DNA from: Chitinispirillales bacterium | GTDB lineage: Bacteria; Fibrobacterota; Chitinivibrionia; Chitinivibrionales; Chitinispirillaceae | NCBI GenBank assembly: GCA_031254445.1 | Contig: JAIRUL010000126.1 | Span: 1 to 11,708, forward strand | Reading direction: 5' to 3' | DNA length: 11,708 nt | Shown: in pieces, positions 1 through 6,244 of the stretch | Numbering within the stretch: position 1 is the first letter of the stretch | How the letters are laid out: each line of letters opens with the position of its first letter | Program-made: the position numbers and the translations under genes | The notes under the pieces: generated by a model | Told to the model about the DNA's origin: nothing | The model's input: only the letters and a program-made list of their open reading frames with translations | The model's database searches: none

Positions 1-286
1 GCCCTTGCTGCTGCGGCGGCCTGCCCCCCCCGCCCCTGCCGTCGCCGGCGGGCTTCCGCTTGCCGCTATTCTTGGCGTTGCCCGCGCGGCGCGGGTCGCC
101 CCCCCCCTGCGGCCCCCCCCTATCGGGCCTGTGGCCCTCGTTGCCGGTAGGCGCGCCCGGCCGCCTGTGCCCGTGGTGGCCGCGGCCGCCTCTTTTGCCG
201 GCCAAAAGGATAATTACCGTAACTAACTGCAACGCGATGACTACTAATAGAAAATATCCTACGTACTTTTCCATAATACACTCCAT
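1..286 (-). CDS. Membrane-anchored RG-rich low-complexity protein (partial, runs off left edge)
   Basis: Ninety-five residues are visible from an ATG at 286; the stop lies beyond position 1. GAGAGG lies 8 bases upstream of the ATG and supports this start; a second in-frame ATG lies at 274. Residues about 8-30 (YVGYFLLVVIALQLVTVIILLAG) form one hydrophobic helix. The helix is followed at once by KR and a glycine/arginine/proline/glutamine-rich tail with KRGGRG, HHGHRR, DPRGAGN and RPPQQQG segments. By the positive-inside rule the tail should be cytoplasmic. I do not recognise a family. RGG-type tails often bind RNA or form disordered linkers, but that is inference. The visible coding part contains three runs of G8-G9 on the coding strand (24-31, 99-107, 113-120); the frame stays open through all three as given. 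The gene could continue into a folded domain outside the window. The amino-acid pattern stays coherent from the start codon to the edge, which argues that it is real. Confidence 0.72.
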   Translation of the reverse strand, partial: MECIMEKYVGYFLLVVIALQLVTVIILLAGKRGGRGHHGHRRPGAPTGNEGHRPDRGGPQGGGDPRRAGNAKNSGKRKPAGDGRGGGGRPPQQQG

Positions 287-597
287 GTTAAAAACCTCTC
301 CGAATTTGAAAGTATCCTGCATAGGCAGTTTTGATTGGCCGCGGCTACGCCCGTCGCCACACCGGTGACATCTCATGTTATATGCGCCCGCGCGCCCGAT
401 TTTCGATTCTTGCGATCGATATCTCTCGTATCTACGTCTTTTTGGAGGCTTTTCGATGACTTTGGTGATTACGCCGTGACTTCAGCAAAGATTTATCGCG
501 CCACCAAGCGCTAAAATAAGCTAACCCCTCCTTCCTCGCACCCAAAAAGACACAAAAACCGAGGCAACCGCTTTACTCCACTATACCCTAACCTCTC
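287..597. other. 311-base gap with no gene recognised
   Basis: I read both strands and found no convincing coding frame, tRNA or terminator. Minus-strand frames downstream of the 59-residue gene are short and lack good starts. The stretch near 376-405 contains TATGCGCCC and looks faintly like the outer hairpin block of the intergenic repeats, but the match is too short to call. The gap probably holds the promoter of the RG-rich gene on the minus strand, but no clear pair of promoter hexamers stands out. Confidence 0.5.
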
Positions 598-777
598 TTA
601 TTTTTTATCCACGCCAAGCCTCTCGTGCTCACCGTCGATCTCCGAGCCGATGGTGAGAAGCCTTTTGACCGCTTTCAACCTCTTATTTATTATGACGACC
701 TTACTCCAAAGGAAGACAAGAATAAGAGAGAAGAAGAGAAAATTGATGACCCAAAGAAATTTCAATAGCTCTTCCAT
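598..777 (-). CDS. Small single-pass membrane protein, 59 residues
   Basis: An ATG at 777 opens a frame of 59 codons ending in TAA at 598-600. An in-frame TGA three codons upstream fixes the start, although no strong ribosome binding site precedes it. Residues about 4-24 (LLKFLWVINFLFFSLILVFLW) form a membrane helix. A basic amphipathic stretch follows (about 25-42, with KR, K and KR clusters), then an acidic tail with EIDGEHERLG. This hydrophobic-then-basic-then-acidic order is what real small membrane proteins look like and is unlikely by chance. I do not recognise the family. Its start lies about 50 bases from a promoter-like module that is shared with the DUF2723 gene. The overlapping plus-strand frame (650-859) looks like a shadow. 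The next gene in the same direction, the RG-rich protein, is also anchored by one N-terminal helix, so the two could act together. Confidence 0.62.
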   Translation of the reverse strand: MEELLKFLWVINFLFFSLILVFLWSKVVIINKRLKAVKRLLTIGSEIDGEHERLGVDKK

Positions 778-825
778 GCGGGTTCAATCGGATATAGGGT
801 TGAAGTTTAAGGTTACGAATAATTG

Positions 826-895
826 TAAAATATTTTATGGGCGGGGGGGAAGTAAATAAAAAAATAAAAAATCTTTAAAGCCAAAGGCTTTAAAG
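826..895 (+). repeat. Intergenic composite repeat, copy E (outer module plus leader)
   Basis: Positions 826-858, read on the minus strand, match 10435-10467 on the plus strand at 29 of 33 bases by eye, including CCCCCCGCCCATAA and ATATTTTA. Next inward, 870-879 holds the AAATCTTTAAA leader motif found in the other copies. Here the leader is extended into a perfect hairpin that serves as a terminator. The inner hairpin blocks seen in copies A-C are absent, so this is a partial member. Its outer end faces the start of the 59-residue gene, in the same relative orientation as the other copies. Confidence 0.5.
857..895 (-). terminator. Rho-independent terminator after the 931-1809 gene
   Basis: CTTTAAAGCC (873-882) and GGCTTTAAAG (886-895) form a perfect 10-base-pair stem with a 3-base loop. 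On the minus strand it is followed by a U-rich run (positions 872 down to about 857). It lies about 35 bases past the stop at 931, where a terminator for the speE-like gene belongs. On the plus strand it is followed by GACTTTGATTTTTT, so weak bidirectional action is possible. Confidence 0.75.
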
Positions 896-930
896 ACTTT
901 GATTTTTTAACGTCAACGCCAAGGCCAACA

Positions 931-1809
931 TCAAAAGCTATTAATAATACCCCTGATATCCCTCGGCAGCAAAAATGCCCCGACGTGCGTCTCCTCGTTG
1001 TAGTAGGCGCAGGAGTCGGCGATTTTTTGGTAGCGCTCTTTGTCGAAGCCGTCTATCGTTGCGCCGTTGTTGGATAGGATTAGGAAGCTGCAGATCCCCT
1101 CGGGGAACGACCTTAGGGAGCTGATGTAGGGCTTGTAGCGGCTAAAGACGGCGGTGGCGAGCGTTATCGTCTGCCGCAGCGCGTCGGATCTCAGCGTGGG
1201 CGAATCGGTTTGCACTACCACTATCCCCTCCACGCCCACGGCGGCGGCGGCCTTGCCGAAAAAGTCGGCGGTCTCAAGGCTGCGCACGGGGCCGCCCGGA
1301 TCGTAGGAGTCTACAAAGACTATGTCGAAGCGCTCCTTCGACCCCTTGAAGTAGTCGTACCCGTCGTCGATCGCCACCTCGACCCGCGGGTCGCTAAAAC
1401 CGGCGGCGAAGCAGGGGATGTACTTTTCGACGGTTTCCTTGACAAGGCTATCTATCTCAACCACCACAACTTTCTCTACGCCCTCGTACTTGAGAACCTC
1501 TTTAAGGCATCCGCCGTCGCCGCCGCCGATTATGCAGACCCTCTTGGGGTTCGGGTGCGCCAGCATCGCGGGGTGGACCATCATCTCGTGGTATGGCTCG
1601 TAGTCGCGCTCGGTGAGCACGACCGTCCCGCCGAGGCAGAGGGTTAGGCCGAACCGGTATGTGTCGAAGACCTCAACCTTCTGAAACGGGCTCGAGCCGC
1701 AGAATACAGGCTGTTTGGCCTTGATGAGCAGGCCGGAGTGGCCGCAAACTAAGTTCTGAAGCCAAATGGAAGTCTCGTTTTCCATCGGGCAGCTGATGAG
1801 GGAATTCAT
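931..1809 (-). CDS. speE: Spermidine synthase homologue 1 (aminopropyltransferase)
   Basis: A protein of 292 residues, close to the 280-310 usual for SpeE. The family transfers aminopropyl from decarboxylated AdoMet to putrescine in the cytoplasm. Visible family features are a beta N-terminal domain with SPFQKVEV (Q43), YHEMMVHP (73-80), the nucleotide loop GGGDGG (95-100), the acidic ribose-binding VEID (117-120), DDG (148-150), and the catalytic loop DSYDPGGP (D167, D170). A late YYNEETHVGAFLLP (269-282) is typical of SpeE C-termini. AAGGA stands 9 bases before the ATG. Oddities: the loop reads DSYDP where DS(T/S)DP is common, the following GPVRSLET lacks the usual aromatic-rich LF/LYT, and the usual W of the GxWSF motif is C (EGICSF, 238-243). 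The polyamine substrate is therefore open. It is the last gene of the polyamine cluster, set off from ODC by repeat copy A and closed by a terminator. Confidence 0.88.
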   Translation of the reverse strand: MNSLISCPMENETSIWLQNLVCGHSGLLIKAKQPVFCGSSPFQKVEVFDTYRFGLTLCLGGTVVLTERDYEPYHEMMVHPAMLAHPNPKRVCIIGGGDGGCLKEVLKYEGVEKVVVVEIDSLVKETVEKYIPCFAAGFSDPRVEVAIDDGYDYFKGSKERFDIVFVDSYDPGGPVRSLETADFFGKAAAAVGVEGIVVVQTDSPTLRSDALRQTITLATAVFSRYKPYISSLRSFPEGICSFLILSNNGATIDGFDKERYQKIADSCAYYNEETHVGAFLLPRDIRGIINSF

Positions 1810-1824
1810 ATTTTTTTTCCTTAT

Positions 1825-2052
1825 CTTTTAAATCTTTTAAAGTTAAAAATCATTAAATTCTTTTTTTGGGGACGGGGCTCTGCCCCGTAACGCCCCGATA
1901 CATTAGCCCCCACCTATCACCGTGTTTATCGAGGGCGGCCTTATCGCCCACCGTGTTTATCGCGAGCGCGTTTTTTGCGCTCAATATCCTCCCCCAAAAG
2001 AAGAGGCGGGGGAGGATACTGTTTTAACATATGCGCCCACGGGGCGCGAAAA
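1825..2052 (+). repeat. Intergenic composite repeat, copy A (full length)
   Basis: Blocks in plus-strand order are as follows. An AT-rich leader (about 1825-1867) ends in AAATTCTTTTTTT. The GACG-hairpin-TAACG block (1868-1900) has stem CGGGGC/GCCCCG (1873-1878, 1882-1887). A block with CACCGTGTTTATCG occurs twice (1918-1931, 1949-1962), with stem GGGCG/CGCCC at 1933-1949. An extra hairpin GAGCGC/GCGCTC (1964-1982) is present here but not in copy C. The last block has an 11-base-pair stem TATCCTCCCCC/GGGGGAGGATA (1985-1995, 2008-2018) and stem GCGCCC/GGGCGC (2033-2047). The whole lies in the gap between ODC and speE-like gene 1, with its AT-rich end next to the latter's start codon. Confidence 0.85.
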
Positions 2053-2068
2053 GCTGTAAATCAACACA

Positions 2069-3169
2069 TCATTCCACCACTACTAATTTCGCCTTAGGAA
2101 ACCCGTTAAAATTGCTCGAACTCGCCACCGTGTACGCCCCCATCGACTCGAAAACTAGGATGTCGCCTATCTCGAGCGGCGGCAGGCTGATGTTTTCGTA
2201 CAGCACGTCTATTGAATCGCACGTCGGGCCCGCGAGCACCGAGTTTTGCCGCTCGCCCGGGCGCGTTAGGAACATCGGGTAGTCGGCGTGGTCGAACATC
2301 TTGCCGGAGAAGCTGCCGTATAGGCCCTCGTCTAAATAGTACCACCACGCGCCGTTGCGGTACGAGCGGCCTATGACCTTGGCGGCGAGCGTCATGGCCG
2401 GGCCGCTTAGCACGCGGCCGGGCTCGGCTATTATCCGGTAGCTGGTGAAATACCTAGAAAGATAGTCTACTATCGGCTGGCAGAACGCGGCCATCGGGAG
2501 CACCTGCGTTAGGTAGGATATCGGGAAGCCGCCGCCTATGTCGATTACCTCTATGTCGATGCCGGCGAGCGCGGCCTTGCCGCAGACGTCCTTGCAATAC
2601 TCTAAGGCCTCTATGTACTTGAGCGGGTTCTCGTTCTGCGAACCGGCGTGGAATGATATCCCTTTAACGCGCAGGCCCATGCCGTGCGCTTTCTTTATCA
2701 GATCGTAGGTCTTTTCGGGCGCTACGCCGAATTTTTGCGACAGGTTGACAAGGCAACCTGGGTTTTGTATACTCATCCTTATAAGCAATTCGGCGCTGTC
2801 TTTGTACGGGATGAACTTTGCGAGCTCGTCCTCGTTGTCAACCACGAAAATCGTCAGGCCGTAGTCCAGCGCGTAGCGTATATCGCCGTCGCGTTTGATT
2901 GGGTGCGTATGGATGCAGCGGGACGCGCTAATGCCGAGACCTTTCAGGACATCTATCTCGCCGTTCGAGCAGACATCGAAGAAGCTGCCCTCGCCGTCGA
3001 GCATTGATATGAGTTCCGGCTGCGCGTTCGACTTGACGGCGTAGTAAAGGTCGACGCCGGGGAGCGCGGCGGAGAGATTTCTGTAGGACTCCCTCGCGCG
3101 GCCCTCGGAGAGGAAGAGGACGGGGGTGCCGTGCTGCAACGCCAATTCCTGCACTCTGTTAAATTCCAT
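2069..3169 (-). CDS. Ornithine decarboxylase, PLP fold-type III (alanine-racemase fold)
   Basis: A protein of 366 residues that makes putrescine from ornithine. Motifs in order: PLP lysine in YYAVKSN (K46), FDVCSNGEI (64-72), SFHAGSQ (H174), the phosphate-binding DIGGGFP (210-216), EPGR (249-252), YYLDEGLYGSFSG (277-289) followed by FDH (D293), the cross-subunit active-site GPTCDSID (C317, D318), and MGAYTVASSSNFNGF (343-357). The GPTCD and GAYT...FNGF signatures point to the ODC branch rather than to diaminopimelate or carboxynorspermidine decarboxylase; lysine as an alternative substrate cannot be excluded. I take the ATG at 3169: a longer frame from a TTG at 3193 would place the GGAGG site inside the gene. 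The spacing of about 14 bases from GGAGG to this ATG is somewhat long. The gene lies between the two speE-like genes, with repeat copy B just upstream. Confidence 0.9.
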   Translation of the reverse strand: MEFNRVQELALQHGTPVLFLSEGRARESYRNLSAALPGVDLYYAVKSNAQPELISMLDGEGSFFDVCSNGEIDVLKGLGISASRCIHTHPIKRDGDIRYALDYGLTIFVVDNEDELAKFIPYKDSAELLIRMSIQNPGCLVNLSQKFGVAPEKTYDLIKKAHGMGLRVKGISFHAGSQNENPLKYIEALEYCKDVCGKAALAGIDIEVIDIGGGFPISYLTQVLPMAAFCQPIVDYLSRYFTSYRIIAEPGRVLSGPAMTLAAKVIGRSYRNGAWWYYLDEGLYGSFSGKMFDHADYPMFLTRPGERQNSVLAGPTCDSIDVLYENISLPPLEIGDILVFESMGAYTVASSSNFNGFPKAKLVVVE

Positions 3170-3199
3170 AAAATGGTGTCTTTCCTCCAACAAAAGATA

Positions 3200-3340
3200 A
3201 GGTCAAAATCTTTAAAATCTTTTGGGGACGGGGCTCCGCCCCGTAACGCCCCGACTTATAATCACCCCTCCTATCAATATCCTCCCCTCATAATTAAGGG
3301 GAGGATACTTTTTAAAACATGCGCCCATAGGGCGCGAAAA
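3200..3340 (+). repeat. Intergenic composite repeat, copy B (lacks middle block)
   Basis: The leader AAAATCTTTAAAATCTTTT (about 3205-3223) is followed by the GACG-hairpin-TAACG block (3224-3254), which differs from copy A by one base in 31, in the loop region. A short unrelated spacer replaces the CACCGTG block. The double-hairpin block follows: stem TATCCTCCCCT/AGGGGAGGATA (3278-3288, 3297-3307) and stem GCGCCC/GGGCGC (3321-3326, 3330-3335). The innermost pair of the long stem is T-A here and C-G in copies A and C, so pairing is kept. The AT-rich end faces the ODC start codon. Confidence 0.85.
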
Positions 3341-3434
3341 TCGGTACGGCAACATCAACGGCAAAAATTCATATAATCAATACTACACACAATCTACCGC
3401 GCCTATGCGAAATCACCGTAAGATTGCCGCAAAA

Positions 3435-4361
3435 TCAATGCAAAAAATTGTCCGGGAACTCCGGTTTCGCGTCTGTAATGATTCTTGCCGGTTTACGCAG
3501 GACGTCTTGTATGTACGGGTACGGCGTTAGCATGGCGGCGTGCGTCGCGCCGTTGTACATCTTTAAGCCTTTGATTCCTAGCCGCGCTAACTTTCTGTCG
3601 ATGGCGGCGGGCTTTACGGCGTTTAGGTCTATCTTGTCGGAGGCCATAGCCATAGACCAGAGCACGGCGTACATTTGTATGTACATATACATCGGGTTTA
3701 CGTGCTTGAAGACCGCCGAGAGCGTTTTGCAGATGCACGCGAACGCATCGGGGCGCGACACGGGTGACTCGGAGTGCATGGCGTAGATGCCGGCCCTATC
3801 GCGCATAGCCCTCCTTGCCAAGCGGTAGAACTCCCTTGTGTAAAGCATGCACGATGGGCCGAACGGGTCGGTCATGTCCATTATCACCACGTCGAATTCG
3901 CCGGGGTGATCTTCGGCGAACTTGCGGCCGTCCGTGATGTTGACGTTTACCCTGCGGTCGTCGAAGCACCCGCCGTGGATGCCGCCTAAGTACTTCTTCG
4001 CAAAGCTGACCACGCCCCCGTCGAGCTCGGCTAACTCGACGCGCCTAACGGTCGGGTACTTGAGCACCTCGCGGGTTATCCCGCCATCGCCGCCGCCCAC
4101 AATCAAGACGCTCTCGGGCCTCGGATGGCCGCACAGCGCCGGGTGAACCATCGGCTCGTGGTACATGAACTCGTTCTTCTCGGCGACCTGCGTGATGTCG
4201 TCTATGAGAAGGGTCTTGCCGAATTCGTCGGTGTCGACAAGCTCTATCTTCTGGTACTTGGTGGACGCCTTGCGCAGCGTCTTTTTAATTGTGTAGAAGT
4301 ACCCAAACGCCGGATTCAGAGCCTCTTGGTACAGCCGCCGCCTCTTTATTATCCTCGCCAT
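3435..4361 (-). CDS. speE: Spermidine synthase homologue 2 (aminopropyltransferase)
   Basis: A protein of 308 residues from an ATG at 4361. Upstream in-frame codons lie inside speD and code an arginine/cysteine-rich stretch unlike the family, so they are excluded. Motifs: KYQKIELVDT (Q37), YHEPMVHPAL (67-76), GGGDGG (89-94), ELD (112-114), TDG (143-145), the catalytic loop DMTDPFGP (D162, D165) followed by CMLYTREFY (171-179), and MYNGATHAAM (268-277). It differs throughout from homologue 1, so the pair is not a recent duplication. The CxLYTxxFY stretch and LWSMAMASD (234-242) recall thermospermine-synthase-like as well as ordinary bacterial SpeE sequences; the substrate is undecided. One base separates the start from the speD stop, and AGGGA at the end of speD serves as its ribosome site, implying translational coupling with the enzyme that makes its aminopropyl donor. 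Confidence 0.88.
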   Translation of the reverse strand: MARIIKRRRLYQEALNPAFGYFYTIKKTLRKASTKYQKIELVDTDEFGKTLLIDDITQVAEKNEFMYHEPMVHPALCGHPRPESVLIVGGGDGGITREVLKYPTVRRVELAELDGGVVSFAKKYLGGIHGGCFDDRRVNVNITDGRKFAEDHPGEFDVVIMDMTDPFGPSCMLYTREFYRLARRAMRDRAGIYAMHSESPVSRPDAFACICKTLSAVFKHVNPMYMYIQMYAVLWSMAMASDKIDLNAVKPAAIDRKLARLGIKGLKMYNGATHAAMLTPYPYIQDVLRKPARIITDAKPEFPDNFLH

Positions 4362-4362
4362 C

Positions 4363-5145
4363 TCATGTTTCCCTATCGTAAATATTTCTGCATTCAAAAA
4401 TCTCCTGCATCTCTTTTTTAAGGAGCGTGCGCACCTTCGTCTTGCCGGCCTTAGACATCTTGTCGGAGTCGGAGCCAAAGAGGTATCTCTCAAGTTTCAT
4501 GCTCTTGAGCTGCATCTTGGAGTGGAATATGCTGTCGGAGACGATGTTTATGTCGTACGCCGTGTACTTGTCTAAAATATCGTCCGATATATAATCCTGA
4601 ATCGACGTTATGTCGTGGTCTATGTATATCTTCCTCCCCTTTGTGTCGCGCGTGAAGCCGCGGACCCTATAGTCCATGAGCACGATGTCGGAGTCGAAGC
4701 TGTCTATGAGGAAGTCGAGCGCCTTGAGCGGCGAGATCGTCCCGCATGTCGAGATATCTATGTCGACCCGGAACGTGGCTATGCCGTTGGCCGTGTTGTT
4801 TTCCGGGTACGTGTGCGCGGCGATGTGGCTCTTGTCTAGGTGCGCGACTACGCCTTCGCCTTTGGGGTCGTGCCCCTCGTTTATGAGTATCGTGACGCTC
4901 GCGCCGCGCGGGTCGTAGTCCTGAGTTGAGATGTTCACTATCCGCGCCTCTATGATATTCGTCACCTCTTCGAGGATGCTGCGCAGCTTCTCGGAGTTGT
5001 ACTCCTTGTCGATGTACTCCAAATAGTCGTTCTGCGAGGACTTGGACGCAGCGTAGCAAATATCGTAGATATTGAAGCTGAGCGACTTCGTTAGATTGTT
5101 GAAGCCGTGCAGTTTAATCTTCCGGCCGCGACAATGGTTGAGCAC
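4363..5145 (-). CDS. speD: S-adenosylmethionine decarboxylase proenzyme, E. coli-type
   Basis: A protein of 260 residues (E. coli SpeD is 264) that self-cleaves to a pyruvoyl enzyme and makes decarboxylated AdoMet, the aminopropyl donor. It follows the E. coli protein closely: [14 protein letters not shown] (11-24), YDICYA (27-32), [13 protein letters not shown] (75-87), the cleavage and pyruvoyl serine in [14 protein letters not shown] (S106), the conserved cysteine in STCGTISPL (C134), [10 protein letters not shown], and [18 protein letters not shown] choose a GTG at 5145, four bases after GGAGG. A longer frame from a TTG at 5187 would add 14 residues encoded partly by an upstream hairpin and would swallow the GGAGG site. 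Family alignment begins within about eight residues of the GTG. The stop is one base before the next speE-like gene. Confidence 0.93.
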   Translation of the reverse strand: MLNHCRGRKIKLHGFNNLTKSLSFNIYDICYAASKSSQNDYLEYIDKEYNSEKLRSILEEVTNIIEARIVNISTQDYDPRGASVTILINEGHDPKGEGVVAHLDKSHIAAHTYPENNTANGIATFRVDIDISTCGTISPLKALDFLIDSFDSDIVLMDYRVRGFTRDTKGRKIYIDHDITSIQDYISDDILDKYTAYDINIVSDSIFHSKMQLKSMKLERYLFGSDSDKMSKAGKTKVRTLLKKEMQEIFECRNIYDRET

Positions 5146-5175
5146 CGTACCTCCCGTTCTATGCGCGCGAAAGAC

Positions 5176-5199
5176 GTAGGCGGCCAAATGGCCGCCTAC
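5176..5199. promoter_or_regulatory. Strong hairpin between the response regulator and speD
   Basis: GTAGGCGGCC (5176-5185) and GGCCGCCTAC (5190-5199) form a perfect 10-base-pair stem with a 4-base loop. It lies 24 bases past the regulator's stop and about 30 bases before the speD start. No U-run follows on the minus strand (next bases GTCTTTCGCG), so it is not a standard terminator. It could protect transcript ends, cause partial termination, or control speD expression. Only the structure itself is seen. Confidence 0.65.
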
Positions 5200-5222
5200 C
5201 CTGCCCGCAAGCTTTAACCGAA

Positions 5223-6128
5223 TTATATTTCATTTATATAGATAGGTTTGTATCCGCTATACTTATTATTCAAAAAGTTCATTACGACGACCTCGGTCCG
5301 CTTCCCCTGCTCGATGTTTACTATCAGGCGGTCGGTGAAGAGGCGGCACATATGAAGGCCGCGCCCCGAATCGTCCATGTACCCCTCCCCCGTTATTTGG
5401 CGCTCTATCTTGCCCAAGATGACTTCGCGCGTCAGCGCGCCGCACTTGTCCAAAACCGAGATGCCGTACTTCTCGGAATCGTACCCGAACTCAAGGTACA
5501 CGTACTCCGACTCCTCAAGCTCCACATCCGAATACTGCATATACTTCTTAGAACCGTCCGCAAGGGAGGGCGCGTGGTAGATGGCGTTCATCAAAATCTC
5601 GTCAAGCACAAGCCCGGTGTCCCCGGAACTCCCGAACTTCGCGATTACCTCATCCACAACCCTTTCCCGCGCCGCCTGCGCTTCCGACGACGACTTGATG
5701 CAAAACTTAGCCGCCACCGAGCCGTCCTCAGGGCGCAGGTAGCGCGCAAGCCCAAAGACCTCGCCCGTCAGAAGCCCTAAGATTATCCGCTCTATCTCGG
5801 CGAAGTTGAACGGTACCGTCTTAGGGATTATGCTGTTCACCGCGTTCTCCCGCGCGAACGTCACGTACTCGTCGATGTTGGACGACGTAAGGAGCGCCGC
5901 CTTCACCCCGGGGTGGAGCTTGTGCACCTCGGCCAAGAGATCGGGCCCGTTCATCCCGGGCATATTGACGTCGGAAACCACAATATCGTAACGCTCGCGC
6001 CCCAAAACCTCCAACGCGTCCGCCGCGCAAGCCGCCGTGCCCGTGTCAAACTTGTCGCTAAAATAAGCCGTCAGCATCGAGCGGATATAATCCTCGTCGT
6101 CGACAAACAACACTTTGTAAGGCGCCAT
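5223..6128 (-). CDS. Response regulator with C-terminal RsbW-like histidine-kinase-type ATPase domain
   Basis: A protein of 301 residues from an ATG at 6128, ten bases after AGGGGA; a longer frame would add 40 residues with no domain. Residues 1-120 are a receiver domain: acidic pair D10-D11, phospho-acceptor D53 in [13 protein letters not shown]81, and K103. Residues about 145-290 look like a GHKL ATPase of the anti-sigma/serine-kinase type: N-box [12 protein letters not shown] (N181, H185), G1-like VLDKCGAL (225-232), and G2-like DSGRGLHMC (253-261). There is no DNA-binding domain, so output is more likely protein phosphorylation or partner binding (for example an anti-sigma antagonist) than direct transcription control. 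No cognate kinase or STAS protein is in view. The gene precedes speD by 77 bases on the same strand, so it may belong to the same transcript; a functional link to polyamines is inference. Confidence 0.85.
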   Translation of the reverse strand: MAPYKVLFVDDEDYIRSMLTAYFSDKFDTGTAACAADALEVLGRERYDIVVSDVNMPGMNGPDLLAEVHKLHPGVKAALLTSSNIDEYVTFARENAVNSIIPKTVPFNFAEIERIILGLLTGEVFGLARYLRPEDGSVAAKFCIKSSSEAQAARERVVDEVIAKFGSSGDTGLVLDEILMNAIYHAPSLADGSKKYMQYSDVELEESEYVYLEFGYDSEKYGISVLDKCGALTREVILGKIERQITGEGYMDDSGRGLHMCRLFTDRLIVNIEQGKRTEVVVMNFLNNKYSGYKPIYINEI

Positions 6129-6244
6129 CGCTGTCAAGTCCCCTGTTTGAGTCCGGTTCTTAATAGTTACATACGGGGCTATTTCGCCATAATTTGACGG
6201 AAAAACAGCCATAATAATATAAAATAATGCATTCCACCGAAAAA

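Noticed and set aside
99..120. Suspected frameshift at the two G-tracts of the RG-rich gene
   Set aside because: Careful counting (nine and eight bases) shows that the frame continues unbroken to the window edge.
5..368. Plus-strand proline/alanine-rich frames at the left edge
   Set aside because: They are the complement of the GC-rich RG tail. The minus frame has a ribosome site, a membrane helix and a consistent composition.
376..405. Possible decayed copy of the repeat's outer hairpin
   Set aside because: Only about ten bases around TATGCGCCC match and the stem is not formed, so chance cannot be excluded.
778..805. GGTTCAATC resembling a tRNA T-loop
   Set aside because: The flanking bases do not pair and no acceptor stem or anticodon arm can be placed.
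650..859. Plus-strand frame of 69 codons
   Set aside because: The peptide has no coherent domain or membrane pattern and lies opposite a minus-strand frame with a clear membrane helix. It ends inside the repeat and lacks a ribosome site.
2069..3193. Carboxynorspermidine or diaminopimelate decarboxylase for the PLP enzyme
   Set aside because: The GPTCDSID and GAYT...FNGF signatures and the neighbouring speD/speE genes fit ornithine decarboxylase better.
1825..3340. Insertion sequences or CRISPR array as explanation for the repeats
   Set aside because: There is no transposase, no regularly spaced repeat-spacer pattern and no cas gene. The copies lie singly between genes.
3435..4361. Firm call of thermospermine synthase for homologue 2
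   Set aside because: The resemblance in the CMLYT and MASD stretches is suggestive, but ordinary bacterial SpeE proteins share much of it. Only phylogeny or assay can decide.
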